DNA from: Apodospora peruviana
Lineage: Eukaryota > Ascomycota > Sordariomycetes > Sordariales > Lasiosphaeriaceae
Assembly (NCBI GenBank): GCA_033439685.1
Contig: JAUEDM010000002.1
Location: 6,324,001-6,388,000, forward strand
Direction of reading: 5' to 3'
DNA length: 64,000 nucleotides
Shown: piece after piece, positions 21,859-32,767 of the stretch
Layout: each line of letters begins with the position of its first letter
Numbering within the stretch: the first letter of the stretch is position 1
The notes under the pieces: generated by a model
What the model was told of the DNA's origin: nothing
The model's database searches: none
Seen by the model: only the letters and a program-made list of their open reading frames with translations
Program-made: the position numbers and the translations under genes

Positions 21859-22411
21859 TCAGCAATAGTATTCGTCATCACACGGCTCATCCGGCACCAG
21901 GGTAAGTGTCACGACGGACGGCGTAGTCGTCGGTGTCGGTTTTGGAGCGAGATAGGTAATCTGTGTCGAGATCTGGGTCCCGCCGACGCTGAAGACCGTC
22001 GTCAAAGTCCTGATCTCTGCACCGGAGCCTGGTACTGGGTCGGCGGCACCTCCGCTTGCTACGCATTGCGAATACCATTGGCTAGGCATGTTAGTTTTTA
22101 TTTTCAATTTGCTACTGTGCAAAGGATGTATGGGATACTCACTTGCTATTCTTGCAATATGCCCCTGTTGGGCAAGCAGTCGGTCCTGAGTATGTTTCAC
22201 CGCCACCTTATTTGCGCATAGTGGTGTCAGTTCGCCAGAATCCTGAAGTTCTTTCGCGTCATGAGAACTAACATTGTCCGTATAAGCTCTGCGTAGCTCC
22301 CGGTCTTACTGGTTGTATTGTCGTTGGCCGTTGTGTTGTCGTTGGTCGTGGTCTCTGCGCCACCGCTGTTCCCGCCAGCAGAGATACTAGAAAAAGCTTC
22401 AAGCTAACCAT
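21859..22411 (-). CDS. Secreted CBM1 protein without catalytic domain
   Basis: Three exons (22411-22273, 22206-22143, 22081-21859) join to 141 residues. The signal peptide is MVSLKLFLVSLLAGTAVA, followed by a short Thr/Pro/Arg linker. A family 1 carbohydrate-binding module is rebuilt exactly by the splices: SLYGQCGGETYSG, TACPTGAYC and QWYSQC. It has the expected cysteines and a flat aromatic face formed by Tyr, Tyr and Trp. After it come about 67 residues with a strand-like Thr/Val-rich segment (TLTTVFSVGGTQISTQITYL), a PTPTTTP linker and an acidic end DEPCDDEYYC. CBM1 binds crystalline cellulose (or chitin), but nothing catalytic is attached. It could be an expansin-like helper, an adhesin or an effector; these are inferences. 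Confidence 0.8.
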
Positions 22412-24125
22412 GGCTGCTGTTGTTGTTTGTGTGAAGGTGTCGAACTGAACATATGAAGAGTGAAAGTCGGGACACCAAGGGAGAAGAAAGAGAAGAAAAC
22501 ACACGAGCCGATGGACTTGGACTTAAGCAAAGCATATATATATGAATTACCGCATTTCATCCGGCGTCCCGTCAACCATGACGAGCCAAACAATTGGAGC
22601 TGTCGGGAAGCGCTGCAATATCCAGGACCCAGGTTTTATTATCTCTTCCAGATTAAATCGGTGATATTACCCAGGCACATATTGTGGCGGATTTCCATCA
22701 GTTCAGCCCAATATAGGGGTGTTCAAGGAGTGGGAGGTTGTTAACATCGCGGCTGGACGAAAGGTCGGGACGTATCCCTCCACCTGGGCACAGTCTGGCA
22801 TGCAACTAGGAGGAAGCGATTGGAGACGTAGAATCCCAGACGACTATAGACATATATATATCCACCTTCTTCATTGTACAGCTACAGTATCTTATTATCT
22901 ACTGGGCGTATCTATCAAGCAAGAATCAAAATTTCTTCTCCTTGACACGACTGAGAGAACCAGGAGAAAGAACTCCAACGATACCAGGGATAATCAAGGT
23001 ATATCCAGTCTTCCAATATCGAAATCAAAGCGGTTCTACCCACAGACTCCTAACCACCCATGTGCCACCCACCACACATGAACAGCAAGCGACAACACCT
23101 TTATGCAGGTTCATCTCGTTTCGAGCTTCATTACGAACGGTCCGCTGCTGTACGACATCGGAGATTTAGCGCTCATCTGATCTTTTGCTCTCCAGGGGGC
23201 ACTTTCGACACTGCAATCATCGTCCCACATAGGAGGTACTATAGGGCTGCTGCAACTCGAATCCCAAATACTACCACGGATAGGTATCGGCGCGGATCAT
23301 GTCCGCTGGTTGTTTGTTTACCCGCCGCGCCGGACATCGGACTGGGGGGGAAACCGCCTGCTATTTTACCCGCACCACTATGGCAAACCGAACAGCTTGA
23401 ATCGTTGGGTCACGGAAATACCCCATCGGCTTTGACGGCTCGGGCTTGGCGTCCAGGTTTACTTGGAGGAAAGCCTGAAAATAGCAGCGGCTCGAGATGG
23501 GCTGGTACTCTGTCGTGAGGAAAGTGTCATGGGACCCGGTGCTTGTCCCGGATCGTGGATCGTTTGCTCGCTTCGGACCTAGCTCATCCTTTACCGTCCA
23601 GGTGGTCTGGTCTAGTCTGTTCATGACTAATGTGTAGTAGATGGACTGATGAAACGAACAAGCGAATGGAACCGAATCGGCGTCATTACGCCGCCATCCG
23701 TACCTCCACCGCCATTCACGAGCCAGCACATGCTGATTCGCAAACTACCGACAGCGGCCGAGATGATCTAAACCAAGAGCTGAAGACAAGGAACAGGGAC
23801 AGAGATAACGGACTAATGTTCCCAAAAAAAGGGGTAAAGAGGGTAAGCCGGGGAATATCTCAACCGGCTTGGGAGCTGAGTGGAAAGCCGGCACTGTTTT
23901 CCATATTATTATACTGATATCAGACAGGAGAAGCACGGTTGATCGCAAACTAGGGACCAAGTTCATCAGTACGGATGTGATACTTGTTGGGACATGAGTG
24001 AGGGAAGTCTGGATCATCCCCGGATTTGGTCATTAGTTCGCTCTACATACCCCTTTTCGTACTATTGGGTTTCCAAACATGGCCAGCCAGTACGATCGTT
24101 CGCCACAATAGTTCACCTGTTCTTA
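22412..24125. other. Intergenic, no gene seen
   Basis: Upstream of the CBM1 gene and downstream of the phosphomannose isomerase gene. A minus-strand open frame (23361-23729) has somewhat protein-like composition but no recognisable domain. Poly-C and poly-A runs lie just outside at 21701-21722. Confidence 0.4.
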
Positions 24126-25545
24126 CTACGCACCGTTGCTGTGATCCTCAACCTCACAGAACGCTCTGAATGTAATGAATTCATCGCCCTTCTCGCCTTC
24201 GGACTCGAGAACACACTCGGCGGTAGCACCGACGAAGTACACGTATCCTTCCTTGATCTCCTTCACAGTGGGACCGACAGAGATCTTACCCTTCCCTGCC
24301 GTGCAGATGATGATGCTGGGACCATCCAGGGGATCAAATGTAGCTTTGGACCCATCATCTTTGAGCACAGTGCGAACCACGCTGAACTCGTCGATTGGAG
24401 GGTCATACAGCATCGATTCAGACCCAGAGCTGTAAGCAGTCCGGTTCAAAGAAACATACGGGTACTCGCGGGGCTCCATTTTCTGCTCGTTGATGGGTGC
24501 ATAGTTGTATGTGAGCATGTTGACGAGGGTATCGACATCCTTGAACTTGGGCGTCAGGCCGGCGCGGACGACGTTGTCGCTGCTGGCCATGCACTCGATG
24601 ATGTCGCCGCTGAGATAGGCGTGGATGTCATCGGCGCGGAGAAAGAGAGCCTCCCCCGGCTGCAGGGTGACATAGTTTAGGAAGAAGAAGACAAACAAGC
24701 CGTAGTCCGGGCCGAATGCGCCGTGAAGGCGAGTCACCAGCTCGGCGAGAATCGAGCCGGGTGTTGCGCTGACGCCGCCGCCAGCAAAATCGGCGCCGGC
24801 ACTGCTGGCAGACTCGACCAGCGTCGAAGTTGCAGCCGTCATATCTGCCTCCGAGGAGGACATCACGGCGGCGAACACCTTCTGCAACGCTTTCTTGTTC
24901 CGGGACTTGTCCTCCTCCGACTCAGAATCTGGGTCACCCTTGACGGTGTCGATGAACTCCTTGGCCTTGTCCTCGCCAATTAGCTGTCTTAGGGCCGGCA
25001 CTGTCTCCAAGAAGTGGGCAATCTCGCCGAGCGGGCGGAAGCCGCAAAGTCCCTCGAATGGGGTGATGGCAATAGCCATCTCGGGCTTGTGGTTGTCATC
25101 GGGGTAGTTCTTAGGGTCTTTCGCATGTAATTGCTCGGCGAGTTTTTTGTTCGGATGTGCCTGAATCGAGAGCGCCTTGTTTATGGAGAGCACCTTGAAG
25201 AGGAAGGGCAGTGCCTTCTTGTACCGTGCGGCAACGGAGGAAGCGAGGAGGGCCTGGTTGTCTTGGACGAGATCGAGGAGGGTACGGCCGGTGGTGACAT
25301 CTCGGGACGGATTGGAAGGATGCGTGCCCATCCATAGCTGGAGGAGCGAGTGAGGTTAGCGGACAATTATTCGAGAAAGAAGCTGCATATAAAATACTTG
25401 CCTCAGCGTAGGGACGATCTTCTTGGATGGAGAAGTCGTCGGCGGGCGTTGCTGATGCAAACTTGGCAGCTGCTGAAGCTTGACCCTTCTTGCCCCAGTC
25501 GTAGGAGTTGACCCCGCATTGGAGTCGAATCAGAGGAACCTGCAT
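24126..25545 (-). CDS. Mannose-6-phosphate isomerase, type I
   Basis: Exons 25545-25402 and 25337-24126 give 451 residues. The protein interconverts fructose-6-phosphate and mannose-6-phosphate in the cytosol, feeding GDP-mannose for wall mannans and glycosylation. The start MQVPLIRLQCGVNSYDWGKK is the family N-terminus. Zinc-site motifs are visible: LSIQAHPNKKLAEQLH, the HKPEMAIAITPFEGLCGFRPL strand with the Glu ligand, and LFLRADDIHAYLSGDIIECMA. The exon junction PYAE/LWMGTHPSNPS matches the conserved family sequence only if the intron uses a GC donor (GAG/GCAAGT at 25401) and a CAG acceptor. The shifted GTATTT donor would break the frame. A low-complexity insert rich in Ala/Ser/Gly lies at about residues 215-260. 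Confidence 0.95.
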
Positions 25546-26416
25546 CTTGGAAGTCTGGATTCGTGTTGGGAGTCTTTGAGGCAGTCAAAGCGGCTTTGAG
25601 GACTGGATAAATGCAAGGGCAAAGGAAAGCTTAGCTGTCGTCTGATTACACGGTGGTCTGGACCTCTGGATTGAACTTGCTGAAGCTCGTCCGTCGTGGG
25701 GAGCAGAACCCCTCCTTTTTACGTCACCTGGAGACACTCGCCGGACTCAAGCTGGGAGGACAACCTGCAATTGCCAGGCGGAGGGCGGGGTGGCAGATCC
25801 AGCCAATTGCCCGAGACAATTTTCAGGCCTGTTTCGCACTTGCCAAAGCCGGGTTTCAGCGCCCCTTAAGAAGGCGGACTAAACGGGGGGTACTTTGGCG
25901 ATCGTAGCTGGCCGTCATCCCGTCCCAAACAACGCGGTGGTGCTTCATTGCCTCCACCTCGCCCGTGTTATCAATCAAGACGGAGGCCGTTCTGTCAACA
26001 GTGATTCCGATTACTTTCATACCGCAAGTTCGAGATAATGCTGTGGCACAGTAATATTGCTCTTCAACCGTTCATTTACGCACAGCATCTTGTTCATCGT
26101 GGGCTGGTAGCTGCTTGGGCAATCGAGCGACGTACAATAAGGTAAACCGTCACCTTCACAAGCAACACCTCAATACGGAACATTTATTATTCAATGAACA
26201 GTGGAAGCTGACTTTCGGGATACAGCATCAAGCACGTCAGCGATTACGTCCTTGTCGTCCATCTTGTCACCCAACCCGACATCTCCCCTCCTCTGATGCG
26301 GAATACTTACTGGAGATAGCCTTTGAACCTGGACGTCATCCAGTTCCTGCCACGAGCTTAGTCGTGCTCCAGACCAGCCACCGAACGACTGAAGTCCGGC
26401 TACAATATTAGCGAAC
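25546..26416. promoter_or_regulatory. Divergent promoter region, PMI and SGF29 genes
   Basis: The two genes are transcribed away from each other across 0.87 kb. No further gene was found. No distinct TATA box stands out, as is usual for housekeeping promoters. Confidence 0.5.
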
Positions 26417-27637
26417 ATGTCCTCACGCAATAGAAATGCCCGCGGTCCCAACCGCAACAGCGGAAGCACCCAGGGCGAGGAATCCCATCTATGGGGCGTG
26501 ATCAAGGATGACATCCGAAGCATGATTGAGGGAGTCAACAGCAGCAACGATGCCATGCGCAGCGTTATCGCCCAGGACAACTACATTGCTAAGAGCAAGG
26601 ACACAATTGACGTGGGAGCCGAGGAGCAAAAGCTGGATAACCTGCTACGGAGCGGCGTTAAGGGGGCCGACTTGTCGAAGCAGCAGATCGATGCACTCAT
26701 CGAGCACATCACTGTCCTCCGCGCGCTGGTGAAGGTCAGGGAAGACGCAGAGGCACCAGCTACTGGCAGCTCAGGAGTCTCCGGCCGCGAGAGACCGGGC
26801 CCGCTGTCCGGTGCCGTCCGCTCGTCATCAATTAGGGGGTCTAGTGTCCGAGACAAGGACCGGGAACGTGAGAAGGAACGAGAAAAGGAGAGAGAGCGGG
26901 AGCGGGAGCGGGAGCGGGAGAAGGAGAAGGAGCGAGAACGAGAACGCGAACGTGAAAAAGAAAAGGAGCGAGATCGTGAAAAGGAGAAAGACAAGGACCC
27001 GGGATCCGTGTACGACTTTGACGGCGCTGGTGACTCTCCGGTGCCATCACCGCTCGGTAGCCATACACGCAAGCTTGGAGGAGGCAGTACAGGCGGGGCC
27101 AGCGACAGGTCGGGAAATCGGGACAGTCTCCCTCCTCGAGGCGGGGATCGCGACACGCCGAGCAAAGGGGATAGTGTCCCGCCTGAGTCAGTCGTGGCCG
27201 GATCAGCCACGGCGGCACAGCGAGCCAAAGTGACGTTCTTTAAGGGCCAAGACGTCGTCTTCAAACCAAAACCGACCACCAACACCGAGAGCACGGAGTG
27301 GATGTTGGGCAAGGTCGTGCAGGTCCTGGGAGAGGGCAAGTCCCGCCGGTACAAGGTGCAAGATGCTGACCCCGACTTGCCCCCTGACCAGCGCGTCGAG
27401 TACCGGACGAGCGCCAGCAGCATGATTTCGATCCCCGCGGTGGATGTCGAATTGCCAGACTTGGACAAAGGAAAGACCGTCCTCGCCCTGTACCCAGATA
27501 GCACCACATTTTACAAGGCCGAGGTGATGATTCCGGACAGTGCAAACGGTAAGGTCAGCTTACGCTTCGAGGGAGAGGAAAATAGTGGGACGCTACAGCT
27601 CGTTGAGAGGCGATATGTTGTCGAGTACAGGAATTGA
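26417..27637 (+). CDS. SGF29: SGF29, SAGA complex tandem Tudor reader
   Basis: An intronless protein of 406 residues. The N-terminal third is helical (LWGVIKDDIRSMIEGV, then EEQKLDNLLRSGVK and QQIDALIEHITVLRAL), as in SGF29 where it contacts the complex. The middle (about residues 143-200) is a long Arg/Glu/Lys repeat that would form a single charged helix. The C-terminus (about 275-406) is the SGF29 tandem Tudor domain: FKGQDVVFKPK, WMLGKVVQVLGEGKSRRYKVQD, then GKTVLALYPDSTTFYKAEV and VSLRFEGEEN. The domain reads H3K4 di- and trimethyl marks and directs the SAGA acetyltransferase module to promoters. The C-terminal domain order and end match the family, so the gene looks intact. Confidence 0.93.
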   Translation: MSSRNRNARGPNRNSGSTQGEESHLWGVIKDDIRSMIEGVNSSNDAMRSVIAQDNYIAKSKDTIDVGAEEQKLDNLLRSGVKGADLSKQQIDALIEHITVLRALVKVREDAEAPATGSSGVSGRERPGPLSGAVRSSSIRGSSVRDKDREREKEREKEREREREREREKEKEREREREREKEKERDREKEKDKDPGSVYDFDGAGDSPVPSPLGSHTRKLGGGSTGGASDRSGNRDSLPPRGGDRDTPSKGDSVPPESVVAGSATAAQRAKVTFFKGQDVVFKPKPTTNTESTEWMLGKVVQVLGEGKSRRYKVQDADPDLPPDQRVEYRTSASSMISIPAVDVELPDLDKGKTVLALYPDSTTFYKAEVMIPDSANGKVSLRFEGEENSGTLQLVERRYVVEYRN

Positions 27638-28920
27638 CTATCGAGCGTTGACGAGCCGGCCCGACCAGCGGCTTTCAGACTGGGGGGACGGGGCAACAAA
27701 TAGCTCCAAGAACAGCGATTTGATGGCATTGCAAGGAACACAGCGCACCTGGGCTTTGGTCACAGCCTTGCGGGTTGCTGATGAGATCAAGGATAGCAGA
27801 ACAGCATTACGAATAATGGATTACAGACTACGGCCAGGGAGGGTATAAGGACGAATACCTTGGGTAGGAAGTGGATATGAAGTTTCACTGGATGGCCACA
27901 CACAGGGGTCAAGTCAAGGAAAAGGTAGCTGGCGCATCTAGGTACGGCTCTCAATTGAGCACATCAGGTGGTTTCAGAACAACTCTTGTGATGCTTTTCT
28001 GGAAGGCTGCCGAACGGGACCGGGAAGCGGTCGCGCAGTTCCGTATCGGCACGGCACTGGCCGGCTCGGCTCATCTAGCCCTGTGCACAGGCCACGTGAA
28101 ATTGTGGTGCTGTTGTTGATTGGCCAGGAAATTCAGGGGTAGCAACTTTTTGGCGTCACAGCCACTGCTGCAGCCTCCTGAAGTCTGCTGGAAGTTGAGA
28201 TGTCAAGGTTTCGGCGTAGTGGAGTCAATCGTGTGGGCGTGTGCGTTCGTGCGTACTCGGATGTTCCTTACATCTCGCGAGGAGCTCCCGCAAAAGTACC
28301 GACTACTCCAGTACCTGTTGTGTTCAGTTCATGCTCTCCTTCCCCGGTCCATCGTGGCGGTGATACTTTTGTGACTTTTCTCGACATTCGTGGCCCCAAC
28401 CGAATCGCGCCAGCGTGGATTTTGGAGTTTATTTCGCGTGCAACGCAACTCCACCAAGGGTCTAATTAACTGGCAAGGTACTCTTTTTCGGCCTCACGCC
28501 GGTCCGACACCAACACCATCCTCTCCAGGCCACCCTCCCAACCTGCCCATCACGTTTCTTGTCCTGAATCCGGCACGCCAGCTATCTTGCGTCTCGTCCT
28601 GGCTAACAATCTTTCATCTGCGACAAGTCAGATACTTGCTGCGCCATCCTCCTGCCTCCAGCGAACCTGAACTGAATTGCCCGAACTCGACAGTTGCACG
28701 ATCGATTGCGAAAGGAGAACACCATACACCGTCTCTCGAACCTCGCGTTGCACCCGACCCTTCGGTCCTCCATCAGATTGCCAATCGCTTCCAAACTCGG
28801 AGTTCGGCGGATTAAAGCTATCTCTTCTCTCGGTACTTGCGAGACCGCCTTCCCCGACGCCGCCACATTTAAGCCGACAACTTAAGAAAACCGACGACAA
28901 ACCGCATAAATTCAGACAGG
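27638..28920. other. Intergenic, ARF6 promoter and leader
   Basis: No coding gene was found. The last 500 bp are C/T-rich and may hold a long, possibly spliced, 5' leader of the downstream ARF gene, but I could not fix a leader intron with confidence. Confidence 0.4.
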
Positions 28921-29667
28921 ATGGGCAACGGGATGTCCCTCCCCTCCTTTCTGGGGAAACTGTTCGGCTCGAGGGAGGTCCGGATCTTGATGCTTGGACT
29001 CGACGCGGCGGGCAAGACGACAATTCTGTACGGTCTTAAGGTGAACCAGCAGGTGACGACGATCCCGACGGTCGGGTTCAACGTCGAGACGGTCACCATA
29101 AAGAATGTCAAGTTCAACGTCTGGGATGTCGGTGGACAGGACAAGATTCGGCCGCTTTGGAGGCATTACTACAGTGGTAAGTCGCTGCCTTTCATCCGTC
29201 CTTGCGCGTTTGCATAGAAATTTGTCTGGATCAGACTAATTGCTGATATTTTCCTTTTTTTTTCTTCTGTTCTCCAGGTACCCAAGGCCTCATTTTCGTC
29301 GTCGATTCCGCGGACAGAGCCCGTATCGAAGAGGCACGCACCGAGCTCCATCGCATCATCAACGACCGCGAAATGAAGGACAGTCTACTCCTCGTGTTAG
29401 CCAACAAGCAGGATATAGAAGGCGGTATGTTTCACGAAACTCCCGGCTGAGATAGTAATACTTCAAAAGAAACCGACCATGACTAACATTCCCTTTTTTC
29501 TTCTACAAACAGCCATGAAACCGCAGGAGGTCATCGAGAAGCTGCAGCTTTCCAAGATAAAAGACAAGGTATGGTTCGTGCAGCCGACCATCGCGACAGA
29601 AGGCGACGGGCTTCAGCAGGCCTTCCAATGGCTGTCCGACAATACCAAGGAGAAGGGTAAGAAGTGA
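28921..29667 (+). CDS. ARF6-type small GTPase
   Basis: Three exons (28921-29176, 29278-29424, 29513-29667) give 185 residues. All switch motifs are intact: GLDAAGKT (P-loop), TIPTVGFNVETV (switch I), WDVGGQDKIRPLW (switch II) and NKQD. Gly2 is the myristoylation site. HRIINDREM and the spacing around switch II fit ARF6 (ArfB of Aspergillus) better than ARF1. The N-terminal amphipathic helix is about seven residues longer than in animal ARF6 (MGNGMSLPSFLGKLFG). The protein acts at the plasma membrane in endocytosis and polarised growth, cycled by Sec7-domain exchange factors and ArfGAPs. Both introns fall at phase 1 with good GTAAGT/GTATGT donors. Confidence 0.93.
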
Positions 29668-30758
29668 GTGATGACGGGAGTGGGGTTAATAATGTGGCGG
29701 AGAACAAACAAGAACGATATAAGTACAGCCAGCCCGTGCAGTTGGTTCTTCGAGTTGTGGGCCGTGTCCGTCTGCTGGGTCATTGTTTAAGGTCAGGTTC
29801 AGGTTTGTTGGGTTGGGGGAGAGCTGACAAAGAAAGTTGCGGATTTGTTTTTTCCTCATGTTTCTTTTCTTTAGTTACAGGATACCTTGCGTGTGTGGGC
29901 AGCGTGTTTGCGTTTCAAATGGTGGAAAGCGAGGAGGGAATAGGGACGGTGGAAATTTTGACCAACCAAACCAACCCTTTTCAGCTGGCTGGAGAGATCC
30001 GATATCTGTTGTAATCTAATTTTCATCTGTTCTTTGCCTGCGTTCCTGTCATGTTTCTTTCTATATCCACTCGTCTAGCACCAGCGTGTCAATCAGCGTT
30101 AAAATTTATGTCGCTGCTATCTATTCTAGTCTTCGTTCGACATTCTAATTCTCGCTTGTGCGTTGTCTGATTCACTTCCTGTTTGGCGTTTTTCTTTTTC
30201 TTGTTTGAGTTGGGCAAAGATCGAAAAGAGAGGCCAAGAGACCAATATCTAGAGAGAAGGATTAAAGAATGGCAACATTTAGAGAACAATATACTGCTCA
30301 TCTGATTCCTAACCAATAACTTCTGTTGCGCGGGTCTATAAACGGCTCAATATTTCTATCAATATTCCTCTCATGGAGCAAGAAGCAGGAGAGCCTAGGA
30401 ACTGAAACTATACAAGCAACAAAAAGAAACATGTAACCAGACCAGTCAACCTTGTTCGCCGGACATGACCATCCTAACGCCTATTCCAATGCATGACTGG
30501 TGATCCACAGTCTGCTATCTTTTATCCAAGACTGATGCTAAGCTTCTGTTATATAAATGTATGCGCGTCTGTCTGTGTGCGTGTGTGTGAGAGAGAGAGA
30601 AATTCTACGTCTCTTTACACCGGAGAGATCGCTGGTACCACAACGCCGATATCCCGATACACAGTTCCCATCAATCCGGAATAACTCCCAGAATGGAGAG
30701 ACCATCATCATGTCTTCTTGGCCTTCTTTGCAGTCCGGGGAGCGGATCCGTCGGGACA
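29668..30758. other. Convergent intergenic region
   Basis: Three-prime regions of the ARF6 and CDK8 genes, T-rich and with no gene. A short TG/GA-dinucleotide run lies at about 30573-30600. Confidence 0.5.
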
Positions 30759-32395
30759 CTAACCCTCCTTCATCCGCTTCCCCGGCCGCACAAGTGAATC
30801 ATCCGGCAGCCCGCTCCTTTTGGTGCCTGGTAATGAGCTAGTACGAATGTCGTTGTCATCTTGGCTGACTTTGCGATGCGGGTACTCCATCTTCAGTCCC
30901 TCAAAGCAGTTCGCACTCACTTTGTCGCCCGTGGTGAAGAAGGGATGTTGTAGTGCTGCCTGCGCGGTAAGTCGCTTCTCGGGGTCATATTCAAGTAAGC
31001 CGGCCAGCAGCTTATATCCCTCAGCCCCCAAGCTCTGGAGCGATGTGGCCCCAGACCCGCCGGCGTTCTGGTTGATCGTGTTATAATACCACTTCTCAAG
31101 GTGGCTGCCACCGCCGGCCTGACGTTGGGCCTGGTAGTGGTGATGTGGATGGTGGCCGTGGTGAGACGCACTGAGCGGGGGCTGGAGCGTCGTGAGATGG
31201 CTGTAATCGGCCATGCTGGTGAGGAGTGGCCAACGCTCCTTCGTCGGGAGGCCCATAATGTCGACGATCTTCTGCATCTGATTTCGCTGAAAGGGAACCG
31301 TTTTCTTGCTGTCCATCTTGGCTTCTTCGCCCTTGAAAATTGGTCGCAACGACAGCAATTCTGCAAAGATACACCCTATCGCCCACATGTCGATCGCCGG
31401 CGTATAATGTCTGCTTCCCAGGAGGAGCTCAGGGGCACGGTACCATATCGTGACGACCACCTTATCGCCGCTAAAGAGACTGTGAATCGGCTTGTAAAAT
31501 AAACGTGCCAGTCCAAGATCGCCGATTTTCACCTCGCCGGAAGACGTGACCATGATATTGGCAGGCTTCAGGTCGCGATGTAACACCCAGTTAGTGTGAA
31601 GGTACTGGCAGCCGTTGAGAAGCTGGAACATGATGCTCTTGATCGTCGACGGTGGAATCGGATGGCGGGGTTGCTGGGTGTGGTGGTGGATGATCTGAAG
31701 CAGATCGTGCTCGGCGTACTCGAAGACCATGAAGATACACTTGTCCTCGAGAATGATCTCGACCAATCTGATGACGTTGGGGTGACTGAGCTCGGAGCAG
31801 AGAGCCATCTCGCGCACTGCTGATTGGGAAATGCCCGTGTAGGTTACCACCTCACCCTCCTTGTCCGGCTTGAACTTCTTGATGGCGAACTCGCCCGTCT
31901 GGCCTTGCCGGCCAAGGGCTTTATAGACTCGTCCATAGGTGCCACTGCTGATGAAGCCAACAACCTTGTATCTGTCAATCACACGGACTTTGCTCTGATA
32001 TGCGGTGGAACCGATTCCGCGATCTGCCGGGTCTGAAAATGCATGTTAGCTATCGTGACATGGGCAGGCTTTTGTTCAACCGAGAGGTGAGTAGAGCGAC
32101 TGGACTGACAAGCTCTGGATGGTTGGCTGACTTCAGCCCTCAGGGGCCTTGCTCTATTCATCGCTGTATATCGCTCCGCCGGAGCGCAGAGAACAGTAAC
32201 AGCCGAGGAGGTGTGTTCCAACAGAACAGAGTCGGAGCCTGAGCCAGAGCCAGAGCCGAGACCGAATCGAGAACCAGAAGGGATGCCGGCACCACCACTG
32301 AGAATAGCGCCAACTTTCTTGGCAGGGTACTGTCCAACAGGCAACAGGTTGGCCCTAGACGACAACGGTGGAGCAGCCGGGACCTCCCTGCCCAT
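30759..32395 (-). CDS. SSN3: Mediator kinase CDK8/SSN3
   Basis: Exons 32395-32110 and 32032-30759 join in phase to 519 residues. The kinase domain starts at about residue 110 (KVRVIDRYKVVGF) with glycine loop ISSGTYGRVYKA. TGISQSAVREMALCSEL is the CDK8 form of the cyclin-contact helix. HRDLKPANIM, GDLGLARLF (Leu in place of the DFG Phe) and TIWYRAPELLLGSRHYT complete the active site. KGEEAKMDSKKTVPFQRNQMQKI is the CDK8 hallmark. A His/Gln-rich insert and a basic tail (KRSGLPDD, GKRMKEG) follow. With cyclin C, MED12 and MED13 it phosphorylates Pol II and transcription factors in the nucleus. The N-terminal 90 residues are low-complexity Gly/Ser, and the true first exon may be further upstream. 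Confidence 0.9.
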
Positions 32396-32667
32396 GGCAT
32401 GAGTCGATCATTTGTGGGGTAGAGCAAGGCCAGATGTCACAAGTCCGGGGTTTAATAGGAAAGAGGAGGGAGAGCCGCATCCAAACCGAGCCCAGCACGC
32501 GGGAGGACAGTCGATAGAGAAGCAAGCACTGGAAGAAACGAAAAAAAGAAAGTGGTAGCAGGCGGTTACAGCCTCGATTACATCACGTTACATGCCAGAT
32601 ACCGAATGGCTTGGACTGGAATGAAACAGGAAAGACGAGATCTGAGATTGTGGATTTCGGTTCGTAC

Positions 32668-32767
32668 CTTCAAACGCGGCCTGCACACTCCTCTTTAAGG
32701 TCTGGGTCCTGGCAGCGGAGCCCGACCCCGGGCCGGTAGCGGCTGACGGGGGGTTTGTGAGACTCAT
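32668..32767 (-). CDS. Possible alternative first exon of the CDK8 gene
   Basis: ATG at 32767 opens 33 codons (MSLTNPPSATGPGSGSA, then a basic stretch and QAAFEG) ending at a GTACGA donor in phase 1. A CAG acceptor at 32240-32239 (exon start 32238) is in the matching phase and joins the CDK8 frame, giving a 500-residue kinase. The intron would be about 429 bp, long for this genome. The coding-like composition and clean donor make it worth listing. It could also be the 5' end of another transcript. Confidence 0.35.

Noticed and set aside
23361..23729. Minus-strand ORF of 122 codons with protein-like composition
   Set aside because: No recognisable domain, no promoter or splice support, and a weak start. 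Kept only as a possible gene fragment.
26581..27507. 308-codon minus-strand ORF
   Set aside because: It is the antisense of the SGF29 Arg/Glu/Lys repeat and GC-rich coding sequence; the sense strand has clear domains.
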